Assembly: GCF_000340475.1 (NCBI RefSeq)
Contig: NZ_CM001792.1
Coordinates: 1,262,659 to 1,326,658, forward strand
DNA length: 64,000 nucleotides
DNA from: Oceanobacillus kimchii X50
GTDB lineage: Bacteria; Bacillota; Bacilli; Bacillales; Amphibacillaceae
Direction: 5' to 3'
Shown here: positions 53,132 to 60,255 of the stretch, piece by piece
Numbering within the stretch: position 1 is the stretch's first letter
Layout of the letters: the number at the start of each line of letters is the position of its first letter
Made by a program: the position numbers and the translations under genes
The notes under the pieces: model-generated
The model's database searches: none
The model's input: the letters and a program-made list of their open reading frames with translations, nothing else
Told to the model about the DNA's origin: nothing

Positions 53132-53740
53132 CTATTTATTACGAAGCCGATATAGTTTGGAAACGCTATTCATTATCCATTTTGGAATTTTAGTAGGAAA
53201 ATAAGTTCGATGATAGTATTTTTCATATCCATTTTTTAAATCTTGCCATTGAGTGCATTGTTTTTCCTGAGAAAAACGAGCAACATCAATAATTTTAATC
53301 GTACCTTCTTTTGTGACAATCAAATTGTGTAAATGAATATCGGATGGATTTAAACCAACGTCCCTTGCATATTGTAATCCATTGTCAACTTGGTGTACAT
53401 AGTCTGATTTTAATAAAATTCCTTCCGCCAAGCATTCAAAAAAAGTTTTTCCCTCAATCAAATCCATTACCAAATAGTTGGGTCCAGACTCATAAATGGT
53501 TGGATAATAACTACTGCCTTTTAGTTTTTCATAGTTATTTTTTTCTTGAATAGCTGTTTTTTCAAAAGGTGGATAAAATATTTTAATGACTCTATGCTCT
53601 CCGTTCACTTTAAATACAACAGCACTTCTTCCCGTCCCATAAACCTGCAAATCAGGGTGATGTTTCAGTACTTTTACTTGATTATTTTTATTTGAAAATG
53701 AAACGGTAGAGACATAGAAGTTGTATTGAGATGAATTCAT
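53132..53740 (-). CDS. Protein kinase-like protein (YrzF-type)
   Basis: 202 residues. VYGTGRSAVVFKV is a glycine-loop-like start, VIKIFYP supplies the Lys, YLVMDLIEGKTF the hinge, and PSDIHLHNLIV the catalytic loop with Asp and Asn. The DFG position reads IIDVARF, so Asp is kept and Phe-Gly changed. It is a short eukaryote-like or ABC1-like kinase as in YrzF. It follows a 40-codon gene by two bases, and both lie behind a yybP-ykoY riboswitch. Confidence 0.78.
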   Translation of the reverse strand: MNSSQYNFYVSTVSFSNKNNQVKVLKHHPDLQVYGTGRSAVVFKVNGEHRVIKIFYPPFEKTAIQEKNNYEKLKGSSYYPTIYESGPNYLVMDLIEGKTFFECLAEGILLKSDYVHQVDNGLQYARDVGLNPSDIHLHNLIVTKEGTIKIIDVARFSQEKQCTQWQDLKNGYEKYYHRTYFPTKIPKWIMNSVSKLYRLRNK

Positions 53741-53742
53741 TA

Positions 53743-53865
53743 TTATTTAAACTTACCTTTCCTTTTTGCTAGTTTCTTCTTAATTAATGGTAGAGCGTGT
53801 TTCTGAGCTTGTTTCATTCCTTCTTTTACCACTTTTGATTTTAATAATTTTGTGAGTTTAGACAT
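53743..53865 (-). CDS. 40-residue basic peptide behind the Mn riboswitch
   Basis: Below usual length limits. ATG 53865 follows a perfect AAAAGGAGGT. The product starts MSKLTKLLKSKVVKEGMKQA and ends KKKLAKRKGKFK, about 40% Lys/Arg with no acidic patch except one Glu, so it is a cationic amphipathic helix. It is first after the riboswitch and two bases ahead of the kinase gene. Function unknown; possible kinase ligand, RNA-binding or membrane-active peptide. Confidence 0.65.
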   Translation of the reverse strand: MSKLTKLLKSKVVKEGMKQAQKHALPLIKKKLAKRKGKFK

Positions 53866-53901
53866 ATAATTACCTCCTTTTAAAAGTGTGGCAATAAGTC
53901 C

Positions 53902-54026
53902 ATAAAAAGAGACCTTTGCCCACTAAATTGAGCAAAGGTCTCGCAAGCAACTTAATAAAAAGTTGCCAGCAGTGCCGAGGATTCCTCCTGTAATGACGAC
54001 AGCTGCTATTATGCTACTCCCCTTTG
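53902..54026 (-). promoter_or_regulatory. yybP-ykoY (manganese) riboswitch with terminator
   Basis: On the minus strand: AAAGGGGAGTAGCATAATAG, GTCGTCATTACAGGAGG, CTCGGCACTGCTGGCAAC, then TTGCTTGCGAGACCTTTGC. GAGACCTTTGC pairs with GCAAAGGTCTC, followed by TTTTT, giving the standard terminator. The opening GGGGAGTAGC and the CGAGACCTTTGC end are hallmarks of yybP-ykoY. In this class manganese promotes readthrough. Confidence 0.85.
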
Positions 54027-54053
54027 GGATTAATTTAAATGATATTTGAATAT

Positions 54054-54082
54054 ATTATATAAGCTTGTTTTTTTATAAGCAA
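54054..54082 (-). promoter_or_regulatory. Sigma-A promoter of the Mn riboswitch operon
   Basis: Minus strand TTGCTT (54082-54077), 17 bases, perfect TATAAT (54059-54054), about 28 bases before the riboswitch. Confidence 0.75.
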
Positions 54083-54318
54083 GCATTTAGCATCATATAA
54101 TGTAAAACTCGAATCTCATTCTTAGAATATTTGGCAGTATGTGTTTGGATAAATTATACTATTCACAAGAAAGTATTCATATGACTAATAATATTATAAT
54201 TACTAAAAGCCTTTTACGAGATACATCTAACTATGATAGGTGTTGATTTACTGTGGGCTATGGTTACGAGAAAAAAGAGTTAACAAAAATACACGGATGA
54301 ATGAAAGGAGAGAAATGA
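54083..54318. other. Divergent intergenic region
   Basis: Between the riboswitch promoter and the DUF4064 gene. AT-rich; no further gene or repeat recognised. Confidence 0.4.
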
Positions 54319-54711
54319 GTGAATCGATCTATTGAAAAGATTTTGAGTACAATTGCAGTTTGTGTCGATGCAGGATTTGTAATTTTTCTTGGGATTTTTG
54401 CACTTATAATTAATGTGAATCTAAGAGAGGGTACATCTGCTGTCCCTCATGGAGATTTACCTATAATCTTTTCTATTTTTCTACATCTATTATGGCTTCC
54501 GGCAGTTATGTATTTAATTAGTTTTATATTGGGATTAATAGGTGTTCTAAAATTGAAAGTAAATAGTAAGTTATCCGGTATATTGTTTATTTCAGCTAGC
54601 TGTATAACAGGTATGTTTATTTTTACAGGATTTGGTATTCATACTTTACTGTATATCGTTGCAGCAATTATGTGTTTTGTTAGAAAACCGAAAGATAAAA
54701 TTGCAGTATAA
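54319..54711 (+). CDS. DUF4064 membrane protein
   Basis: 130 residues from GTG 54319 behind GAAAGGAGAG. Four spans (STIAVCVDAGFVIFLGIFAL, IIFSIFLHLLWLPAVMYLIS, FILGLIGVLKL, GIHTLLYIVAAIMCFV) and the opening RSIEKILSTIA are like DUF4064 proteins. Function unknown. Confidence 0.65.
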   Translation: MNRSIEKILSTIAVCVDAGFVIFLGIFALIINVNLREGTSAVPHGDLPIIFSIFLHLLWLPAVMYLISFILGLIGVLKLKVNSKLSGILFISASCITGMFIFTGFGIHTLLYIVAAIMCFVRKPKDKIAV

Positions 54712-54733
54712 TATAGGTTGAGGAGATGTAATA

Positions 54734-54769
54734 ATGAGACAAATAATTGCTTTGGGTGGTGCTATATGA
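54734..54769 (+). pseudogene. Start fragment of a peptidase E-like gene
   Basis: ATG 54734 behind AGGAGATG encodes MRQIIALGGAI and stops. RQIIALGGGGF is the normal start of PepE-type dipeptidases (S51). Only the first strand is left. Confidence 0.45.
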
Positions 54770-54809
54770 ATCTACAACAACTGAAATCAACTGCTAGCAA
54801 GAATGAGGT

Positions 54810-55622
54810 TTAGTTTAATTCATCACTCGGCATCGATACATTTTTAGAATTTAATACTTTCCAAGAAATGATGGTCGTACTATCTTTGACCTCTTTTGAT
54901 TGTAAGGTTTCTAACATAGAAAGAATTATTTCTGTATCCTGCTGTGCAGATTCTGAAAACAAATTAAAAATTCTTTCCGGGTGTGCAAAGGGTGCATGAG
55001 GACATTCTATCAAGCCATCTGTACAGAGAAAGATATGGTTTTCTCCTTTTCTTAGTTCTCGAACGCCAGTGCTATAACAAGGGACTTCTTGATTAAATGT
55101 GTTCATTTGTCCAATCCATTCAAAAAACTGTCTTTGATTCAATTGAAATTGTCCTAATCGAATTAAATCAGGATGGAAGTAGTATAATAGACAGTCTCCC
55201 ACTGAAAACCACCAAATGTATTTTTCCTTTCTCAAGACGATTAAACAGGATGATTCACCCTTAATGTTTTTGCAGTCAGTTAGGAAAGTGTTGGAATTAA
55301 AAATATGAAGTAATTTTTCTTTTATTAATTGAAAACTTTGCTGAACTGGTAATTCCATAATCCTTAAAAAATCGAATCTTGCTTCCATTATATAATGGGT
55401 GATAAGTTTAGCACTATCATCACTGCTATGTGCATCCAGGAGCATGATGAATTCCCAATTTTGTTCAAGGCTCCACCATATTAAACAACCATCTTCATTT
55501 TTATTTTGACCGGTGTTAGAATTTCCTCCAAGCCGACCTAAGTTTATATGTTTATATTGAACTACGCTTGGTTCATCTATAAAAGTTTGAGCACTACCAA
55601 CCCAACTAATACAATTATTCAT
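54810..55622 (-). CDS. PP2C-type protein phosphatase
   Basis: 270 residues. NTGQNKNEDGCLI (motif 1 with Asp), MLLDAHSSDDS (motif 2, DG replaced by DA), FSVGDCLLYYF and IFLCTDGLIE supply the metal-binding Asp residues. PP2C enzymes remove phosphate from Ser/Thr with two Mn or Mg ions. Its start overlaps the HIT gene end by 8 bases. It may oppose the kinase-like protein encoded 1 kb away. Confidence 0.8.
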   Translation of the reverse strand: MNNCISWVGSAQTFIDEPSVVQYKHINLGRLGGNSNTGQNKNEDGCLIWWSLEQNWEFIMLLDAHSSDDSAKLITHYIMEARFDFLRIMELPVQQSFQLIKEKLLHIFNSNTFLTDCKNIKGESSCLIVLRKEKYIWWFSVGDCLLYYFHPDLIRLGQFQLNQRQFFEWIGQMNTFNQEVPCYSTGVRELRKGENHIFLCTDGLIECPHAPFAHPERIFNLFSESAQQDTEIILSMLETLQSKEVKDSTTIISWKVLNSKNVSMPSDELN

Positions 55623-56073
55623 AAGTAGAATTCTCCAAATACGATTTTAAGCGATTACAGATTTCCAGTATTTCTTGGGTATTGCCTCTTGGAGCTTCTG
55701 GCCAATCTTGTACACCGCTAGGTCCCCAAAATTTCTTTGGTGTATGAAGATAACGAGGAATAATATGTATGTGTAAATGAGGAACATTATCACCAGAAAC
55801 AATTGCATAAACATGTTCCGCATTCTCGCACTCCATTAAAGCTTTGCTAACAGAAGCAATTATTAATCCAAAAGCTTTTGATTCTTCTACATTCATATTT
55901 CCTAAAGTTGGAATATGCCTCTTCAAATCTATCATTATATATCCTAGGTAACTTTGCTGATTATTGTTATCGATATGTCCTACATAAACATAATTATTTT
56001 CATATATTTTAAATTTAGATGCAGAAATGTCGCTTTTGTGTTTTTGGCAAATAAAGCAATCTTTTTCGATCAT
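55615..56073 (-). CDS. HIT family protein
   Basis: 152 residues. CFICQKHKS near the start could bind zinc, and VPHLHIHIIPRYLHTP near residue 110 is the histidine triad. SYLGYIMIDLKRHIPTL is the matching strand. It probably hydrolyses dinucleotide or nucleotide conjugates. It leads a two-gene unit with the PP2C gene; ATG follows AAGGAGGAG. Confidence 0.82.
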   Translation of the reverse strand: MIEKDCFICQKHKSDISASKFKIYENNYVYVGHIDNNNQQSYLGYIMIDLKRHIPTLGNMNVEESKAFGLIIASVSKALMECENAEHVYAIVSGDNVPHLHIHIIPRYLHTPKKFWGPSGVQDWPEAPRGNTQEILEICNRLKSYLENSTYE

Positions 56074-56314
56074 ATTGTATCTCCTCCTTAAGTAATTTTT
56101 ATGATTATATAATAAAAATACTGATAAGGAAATAATAATTCGAAATTATTTGTCAAAATAAAAATCTAATACTTATGTTCGTGTTAAATGAAAGAAATAA
56201 TATAGGAAGTAGGGGATCTATAATTGAGAGATAATTATAACTTTGAAAAAGATAATTAGGTGTAATAATTATGACGAATAGAGATTTAGAAAAGCATCAA
56301 ATGGATGGTATTAT

Positions 56315-56569
56315 TTAGAGAGATTTGTCGAACATACGTAAACATGAAAAGTAAGCATTCCGAGAGAATGCTTTACTTTTCATGTTTACGTTGACTTTGT
56401 GATCGTCTTTTGATTTGGTCTTTTTCTTCTCATCTTTTAATTCGATTTTTAAGTCTTCCATTGGGACGTCATCGGCAAATTTTTGGTTTTCAAATTCATC
56501 TAGAGCAGTACGGTTTTCTATATTCCTTTTTGATTTTTCGTCTTTGCGTTCATTATTATTGTCCACCAT
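56315..56569 (-). CDS. Small charged protein, possibly frameshifted near its end
   Basis: 84 residues; the first 58 are very polar (NNNERKDEKSKRNIENR, FADDVPMEDLKIELKDEKKK), unlike the last 26, which are encoded by the 56337-56390 inverted repeat. A one-base slip in the poly-A stretch near 56430 would give the end KRRSQSQRKHEK and a stop inside the repeat, more in keeping with the rest. ATG follows AGAGGTGG. No family recognised. Confidence 0.5.
   Translation of the reverse strand: MVDNNNERKDEKSKRNIENRTALDEFENQKFADDVPMEDLKIELKDEKKKTKSKDDHKVNVNMKSKAFSRNAYFSCLRMFDKSL
56337..56390. repeat. 24-bp inverted repeat
   Basis: CGTAAACATGAAAAGTAAGC (56337-56356) plus ATTC matches the opposite arm at 56366-56390 with a single extra base, around a 5-base loop. 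There is no T run on the minus strand after it, so it is not a classical terminator for the small charged gene. Confidence 0.8.
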
Positions 56570-56590
56570 TGTTTACCACCTCTTACAAAT

Positions 56591-56800
56591 ATATTCCCTT
56601 TTTTATGTAGGTAGAAACATAGATTTATAAATAAAATGTATATAGAGCACACTAGGTTTTACGGAATATGATTCTGAAGAGAATTTTAAATCAATTTCTT
56701 ATTTCATCAATTCGAAAGTATCTCCTAAATTTGTATTTATAAATTTTTAACGAACTCTTCTTTTATACTTAATATCTCTATACTAAAATAAAAATATGTT
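56591..56800. other. Gene-free region before the XRE promoter
   Basis: AT-rich; I see no gene or hairpin. Confidence 0.4.
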
Positions 56801-56801
56801 T

Positions 56802-56837
56802 AAGTGTGTTGACAATTTGTCAACACACTTGTATATT
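56802..56837 (+). promoter_or_regulatory. Promoter inside a perfect 14-bp palindrome
   Basis: AAGTGTGTTGACAA (56802-56815), one base, TTGTCAACACACTT (56817-56830). The left arm contains the -35 TTGACA (56809-56814); TATATT (56832-56837) follows after 17 bases. A dimeric repressor bound here would block RNA polymerase; the XRE protein just downstream is the obvious candidate. Confidence 0.85.
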
Positions 56838-56870
56838 AAGCAATGAAATTATATTAGGTAGGAGAATACA

Positions 56871-57500
56871 ATGAGTGATAAATATTTAACTGGAGAACGA
56901 TTGAGATATATATTAGACAAAGAAGGCATGTCAATGAGGCAACTTGCAAAAAGCTCAAACATTAATGTATCTACTATTTCTAGAATTATAAATGGCAGAC
57001 GAAAGCCAACATTATCACATTTACAAAGATTATCCGAAGTTCTTCATACCTCTGTTCAAGATTTATTGGGAGAAGAGAAGGTATCTTTGTATGAAAAAGA
57101 AAATATCGCATTACAAGAATCATTTTATACCGTTCAGTCTACATTGGGACAAGTAGGTAATACGCATGATTTATCGATACAAGAAATCGACAAGGAATTA
57201 AAAAAGTACATACAATTTGTGCAAACAGAAGAGGGAGAATCTACTGTATTAGCAAACTACAAAGACAAGCGCTCCAAATTAGGAGATTTTAGTGGTCCGT
57301 ATTTGCAACGATTAGAAGAAATGTTTTTGCGATTTTCTTCTAAGAAAGGGACCACAAAGCAATTAATTCTTATGGGAAGTGCGCTATTATATTTTATATT
57401 TACAGTGGATGTCATACCAGATTATTTATTTCCTATTGGATTTATCGATGATGCTATTGCTATTAATCTAGTAATGGGAATGCTTGAAAAAACACAATAA
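56871..57500 (+). CDS. XRE family regulator fused to a DUF1232 membrane domain
   Basis: 209 residues. Helix-turn-helix at about 10-65 (MSMRQLAKSSNINVSTISRI, GRRKPTLSHLQRL), a linker helix, and a DUF1232 (YkvA-type) hydrophobic domain at about 165-205 (YFIFTVDVIPDYLFPIGFID). A repressor tethered to the membrane is suggested. The palindrome around its own promoter implies autoregulation. The two SEDS genes follow 43 and 23 bases apart and are probably in the same transcript. Confidence 0.82.
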   Translation: MSDKYLTGERLRYILDKEGMSMRQLAKSSNINVSTISRIINGRRKPTLSHLQRLSEVLHTSVQDLLGEEKVSLYEKENIALQESFYTVQSTLGQVGNTHDLSIQEIDKELKKYIQFVQTEEGESTVLANYKDKRSKLGDFSGPYLQRLEEMFLRFSSKKGTTKQLILMGSALLYFIFTVDVIPDYLFPIGFIDDAIAINLVMGMLEKTQ

Positions 57501-57543
57501 TGTGAGGTGGGGTTAAAAGATGTAATGTAAGTGAGGGATTTTT

Positions 57544-58704
57544 ATGCAAAAAAAGAATATATCTATTGATTACGGCATCGTTATTATCTTATTCTTGTTT
57601 TTCGTTATAAGTCTGATTGCTGTTTATAGTGGTTCGGGTCAATATGCACAAACAGAACCATTTTTTTTCGTGTTAAGACAAGTAGTATGGTATGTAGTAG
57701 GAATCTTAGTTATGATAGGTGCAGCTTATTTTGACTATGAGTTGTTAGAACGATGGGCGTTACCGTTATACCTAAGTGGAATATTTTTATTAGTGCTTGT
57801 TCACTTTTTTGGTACTACGAAAAATGGATCCCAACGCTGGATTCACTTAGGTGTGTTTGATTTACAACCATCAGAATTTGTAAAGATATTCTTAATATTA
57901 TACTTAGCAGTTCTATTAAAAAAGTATGGTAAATCTCAGTTAGATTTAAAAGCAAGCCTTGTTTTAACAGGAAAAATACTTTTGGTGACGATGGTACCGT
58001 TTGTTTTCGTTTTTGTACAACCTGATTTAGGTTCATCACTAATTATTTTAGTAATTGCTTTAACGTTAATCATCGTTTCTCATATTTCCTATAAAGTAAT
58101 TCTTATGCTTATTACTGCATTCGGGGCATGTTTGGCATTCCTTGTATTTACATTTACATATTTAAATAATGTATTCGAAAAACTTCTTAAACCTCATCAA
58201 TTGGAAAGGATATATGGCTGGCTTAATCCCGGTGAGTACGCCTCTAATTTTGGATATCAGCTCTACCAAGCAAGAATGGGTATTGGTTCGGGTCAATTAA
58301 CAGGGAATGGGTTTAATCAAGGTCAACAAGTGCAGCAAGGCAAGATTCCAGAGGCACATACAGACTTTATATTCGCCGTAATTGGAGAAGAATTTGGATT
58401 TTTAGGTGCAAGTATTTTAGTACTTCTATACTTTTTGCTTATTTACCGAATTATACGAGTAGCATTTCAATCAGAAACATTTTTTGGGGTTTATATATGT
58501 GTAGGTGTGGTTGCTTTGATTGCCTTTCAAGTATTTCAAAACATTGGAATGACGATAGGGGTGATGCCAATTACCGGAATAACATTGCCCTTGGTTAGTT
58601 ATGGCGGTAGTGCATTATTAACGAACATGTTGGCAATAGGGATTGTTTTTAGTGTTCAAATTAGATCATCGAAAGAGTATCTATTTAGAGAGAAGGCACT
58701 GTAA
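57544..58704 (+). CDS. SEDS family peptidoglycan polymerase (RodA/FtsW-like), copy 1
   Basis: 386 residues, ten predicted spans. NGSQRWIHLGVFDLQPSEFV near residue 95 and PEAHTDFIFAVIGEEFG near 275 (catalytic Asp) are SEDS hallmarks; PITGITLPLVSYGGSALL is the C-terminal signature. SEDS proteins polymerise glycan strands from lipid II with a class B PBP. No PBP is adjacent. ATG follows GTGAGGG. Confidence 0.88.
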   Translation: MQKKNISIDYGIVIILFLFFVISLIAVYSGSGQYAQTEPFFFVLRQVVWYVVGILVMIGAAYFDYELLERWALPLYLSGIFLLVLVHFFGTTKNGSQRWIHLGVFDLQPSEFVKIFLILYLAVLLKKYGKSQLDLKASLVLTGKILLVTMVPFVFVFVQPDLGSSLIILVIALTLIIVSHISYKVILMLITAFGACLAFLVFTFTYLNNVFEKLLKPHQLERIYGWLNPGEYASNFGYQLYQARMGIGSGQLTGNGFNQGQQVQQGKIPEAHTDFIFAVIGEEFGFLGASILVLLYFLLIYRIIRVAFQSETFFGVYICVGVVALIAFQVFQNIGMTIGVMPITGITLPLVSYGGSALLTNMLAIGIVFSVQIRSSKEYLFREKAL

Positions 58705-58727
58705 TTCTTAAAAGGAAGGGTGATGAT

Positions 58728-59849
58728 ATGATTAGAGATAAACTAAAAAGAATGGACTATTCATTAATCATTATCCCTATGGTATTAGCAATTTTCGGAA
58801 TTATTATGGTGTATAGCGCAAGCTTTCCTTTTGCGTATGTACACTATGATAATTCAACTTTTTTTGTTCAAAGACAAATTCTATGGTTTCTAATCGGTCT
58901 AGTGTTTTTTGTATTCGCTACGCTTATCCCTATACATGTATACGGAAGATTAAGTCCAATTTTTGTACTGCTGTCTATCATATTATTAATTCTTGTATTA
59001 CTTCCTGGAGTTGGAGTAGAAAGGAATAATTCGCAACGGTGGATACAACTTGGTTTCTTTCTATTTCAACCAACTGAAGCAATTAAGATATTTATGATTA
59101 TATATTTTGCTTACATTTTTGCAAGAAAACAGTCATACATAGAAAAATTTCATAAAGGATTATTACCGCCGTTAATCATCTTACTAGTAGTATTCTTACT
59201 AATATTATCACAACCAGATTTAGGTACAGCAGCATTAATTTTACTCTCTTGTGGAATTATTGTTACTTGTTCAGGGGCAAGGTGGAGCCATCTATTGTTT
59301 TTAATCAGCACCGCAGTTGTCGGGCTTATTTATTTTGCATATTCTTCCCCATATCGTTTGGATCGATTAACGTCATTCCGCAATCCCTTTGACAATTTTG
59401 CTGGAGACGGTTATCAGTTGGTAAATTCTCTTACTGCAATTGGAAGTGGGGGATTGACTGGAAATGGGTTAGGGGCCAGCATTCAAAAGTTAGGTTTCTT
59501 ACCAGAATCACACACGGACTTTATTATGGCCATTACCATTGAGGAATTAGGTTTACTAGGATTATTTATAGTTATTATAGCATACATGTTTATTCTAGTT
59601 CGGGGAATACAAATTTCGAGAAAACTTACTGAATCATTTCATCAATTTCTGGCAATAGGTATTACTTTTCAACTAATGATACAAATCATGTTTAATTTAG
59701 GAGCTGTTTCAGGCCTATTACCAATAACCGGTATAACACTTCCATTAATTAGTTATGGGGGATCTTCATTATTATTTACAATGATATCAATTGGAATATT
59801 AGTGAATCTATCTTCCTATGCAGAGGAGCAAACGGAAGAAAAAATTTAA
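58728..59849 (+). CDS. SEDS family peptidoglycan polymerase (RodA/FtsW-like), copy 2
   Basis: 373 residues, ten predicted spans. NNSQRWIQLGFFLFQPTEAI, PESHTDFIMAITIEELG with the catalytic Asp, and PITGITLPLISYGGSSLL are present, so the copy looks active. It lies 23 bases after copy 1 and begins with AAGGAAGGGTG. The two share the same layout but have diverged, so the duplication is old. Confidence 0.88.
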   Translation: MIRDKLKRMDYSLIIIPMVLAIFGIIMVYSASFPFAYVHYDNSTFFVQRQILWFLIGLVFFVFATLIPIHVYGRLSPIFVLLSIILLILVLLPGVGVERNNSQRWIQLGFFLFQPTEAIKIFMIIYFAYIFARKQSYIEKFHKGLLPPLIILLVVFLLILSQPDLGTAALILLSCGIIVTCSGARWSHLLFLISTAVVGLIYFAYSSPYRLDRLTSFRNPFDNFAGDGYQLVNSLTAIGSGGLTGNGLGASIQKLGFLPESHTDFIMAITIEELGLLGLFIVIIAYMFILVRGIQISRKLTESFHQFLAIGITFQLMIQIMFNLGAVSGLLPITGITLPLISYGGSSLLFTMISIGILVNLSSYAEEQTEEKI

Positions 59850-59886
59850 AGATGGCAGGGAAAACTTCTTCTTCCTTGCCATCTTT
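59848..59886 (+). terminator. Terminator of the XRE-SEDS operon
   Basis: AAAGATGGCAGGGAA and TTCCTTGCCATCTTT form a stem with one mismatch, followed by ATTTATTT. Confidence 0.8.
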
Positions 59887-59914
59887 ATTTATTTCATTAT
59901 GCATAGTAGAATTT

Positions 59915-60253
59915 CTATGCAGATGGTGTATTTTCGTATGTTATGGTTAATCGCTGTTCTTTCATATCTTCTACTTGCTCATTGAAATTAGTTACGACAC
60001 GGTTGATTTTATAATTTAAAGTAAGGCCAATAGATACGTCATGTAACTGTAGAAGACGAGACTCACTTTGCAGAGAATCTACAATTTTTCCTTTTTGATC
60101 TTCTCCAACAATAACGTCTCCAATAAGTTTATAAAATTGATCATCTTGTTCTTGTATGTTATTCACATGTTTTCGTAATGTATCTTTTTTATATGAAAAA
60201 TCTTCACTACTAAGTATACTCTCTGTAACAGTGATAGAGTGTAACTCACTCAT
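59915..60253 (-). CDS. Small helical partner of the DUF6792 gene
   Basis: 112 residues, largely helical and charged (KKDTLRKHVNNIQEQ, NFNEQVEDMKEQRL), without a signal peptide. It starts two bases after the DUF6792 stop with GGAGGATTTAATT, so they are co-translated. Size and position recall small helper proteins of type VII secreted effectors. No family recognised with confidence. Confidence 0.55.
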   Translation of the reverse strand: MSELHSITVTESILSSEDFSYKKDTLRKHVNNIQEQDDQFYKLIGDVIVGEDQKGKIVDSLQSESRLLQLHDVSIGLTLNYKINRVVTNFNEQVEDMKEQRLTITYENTPSA

Positions 60254-60255
60254 AA

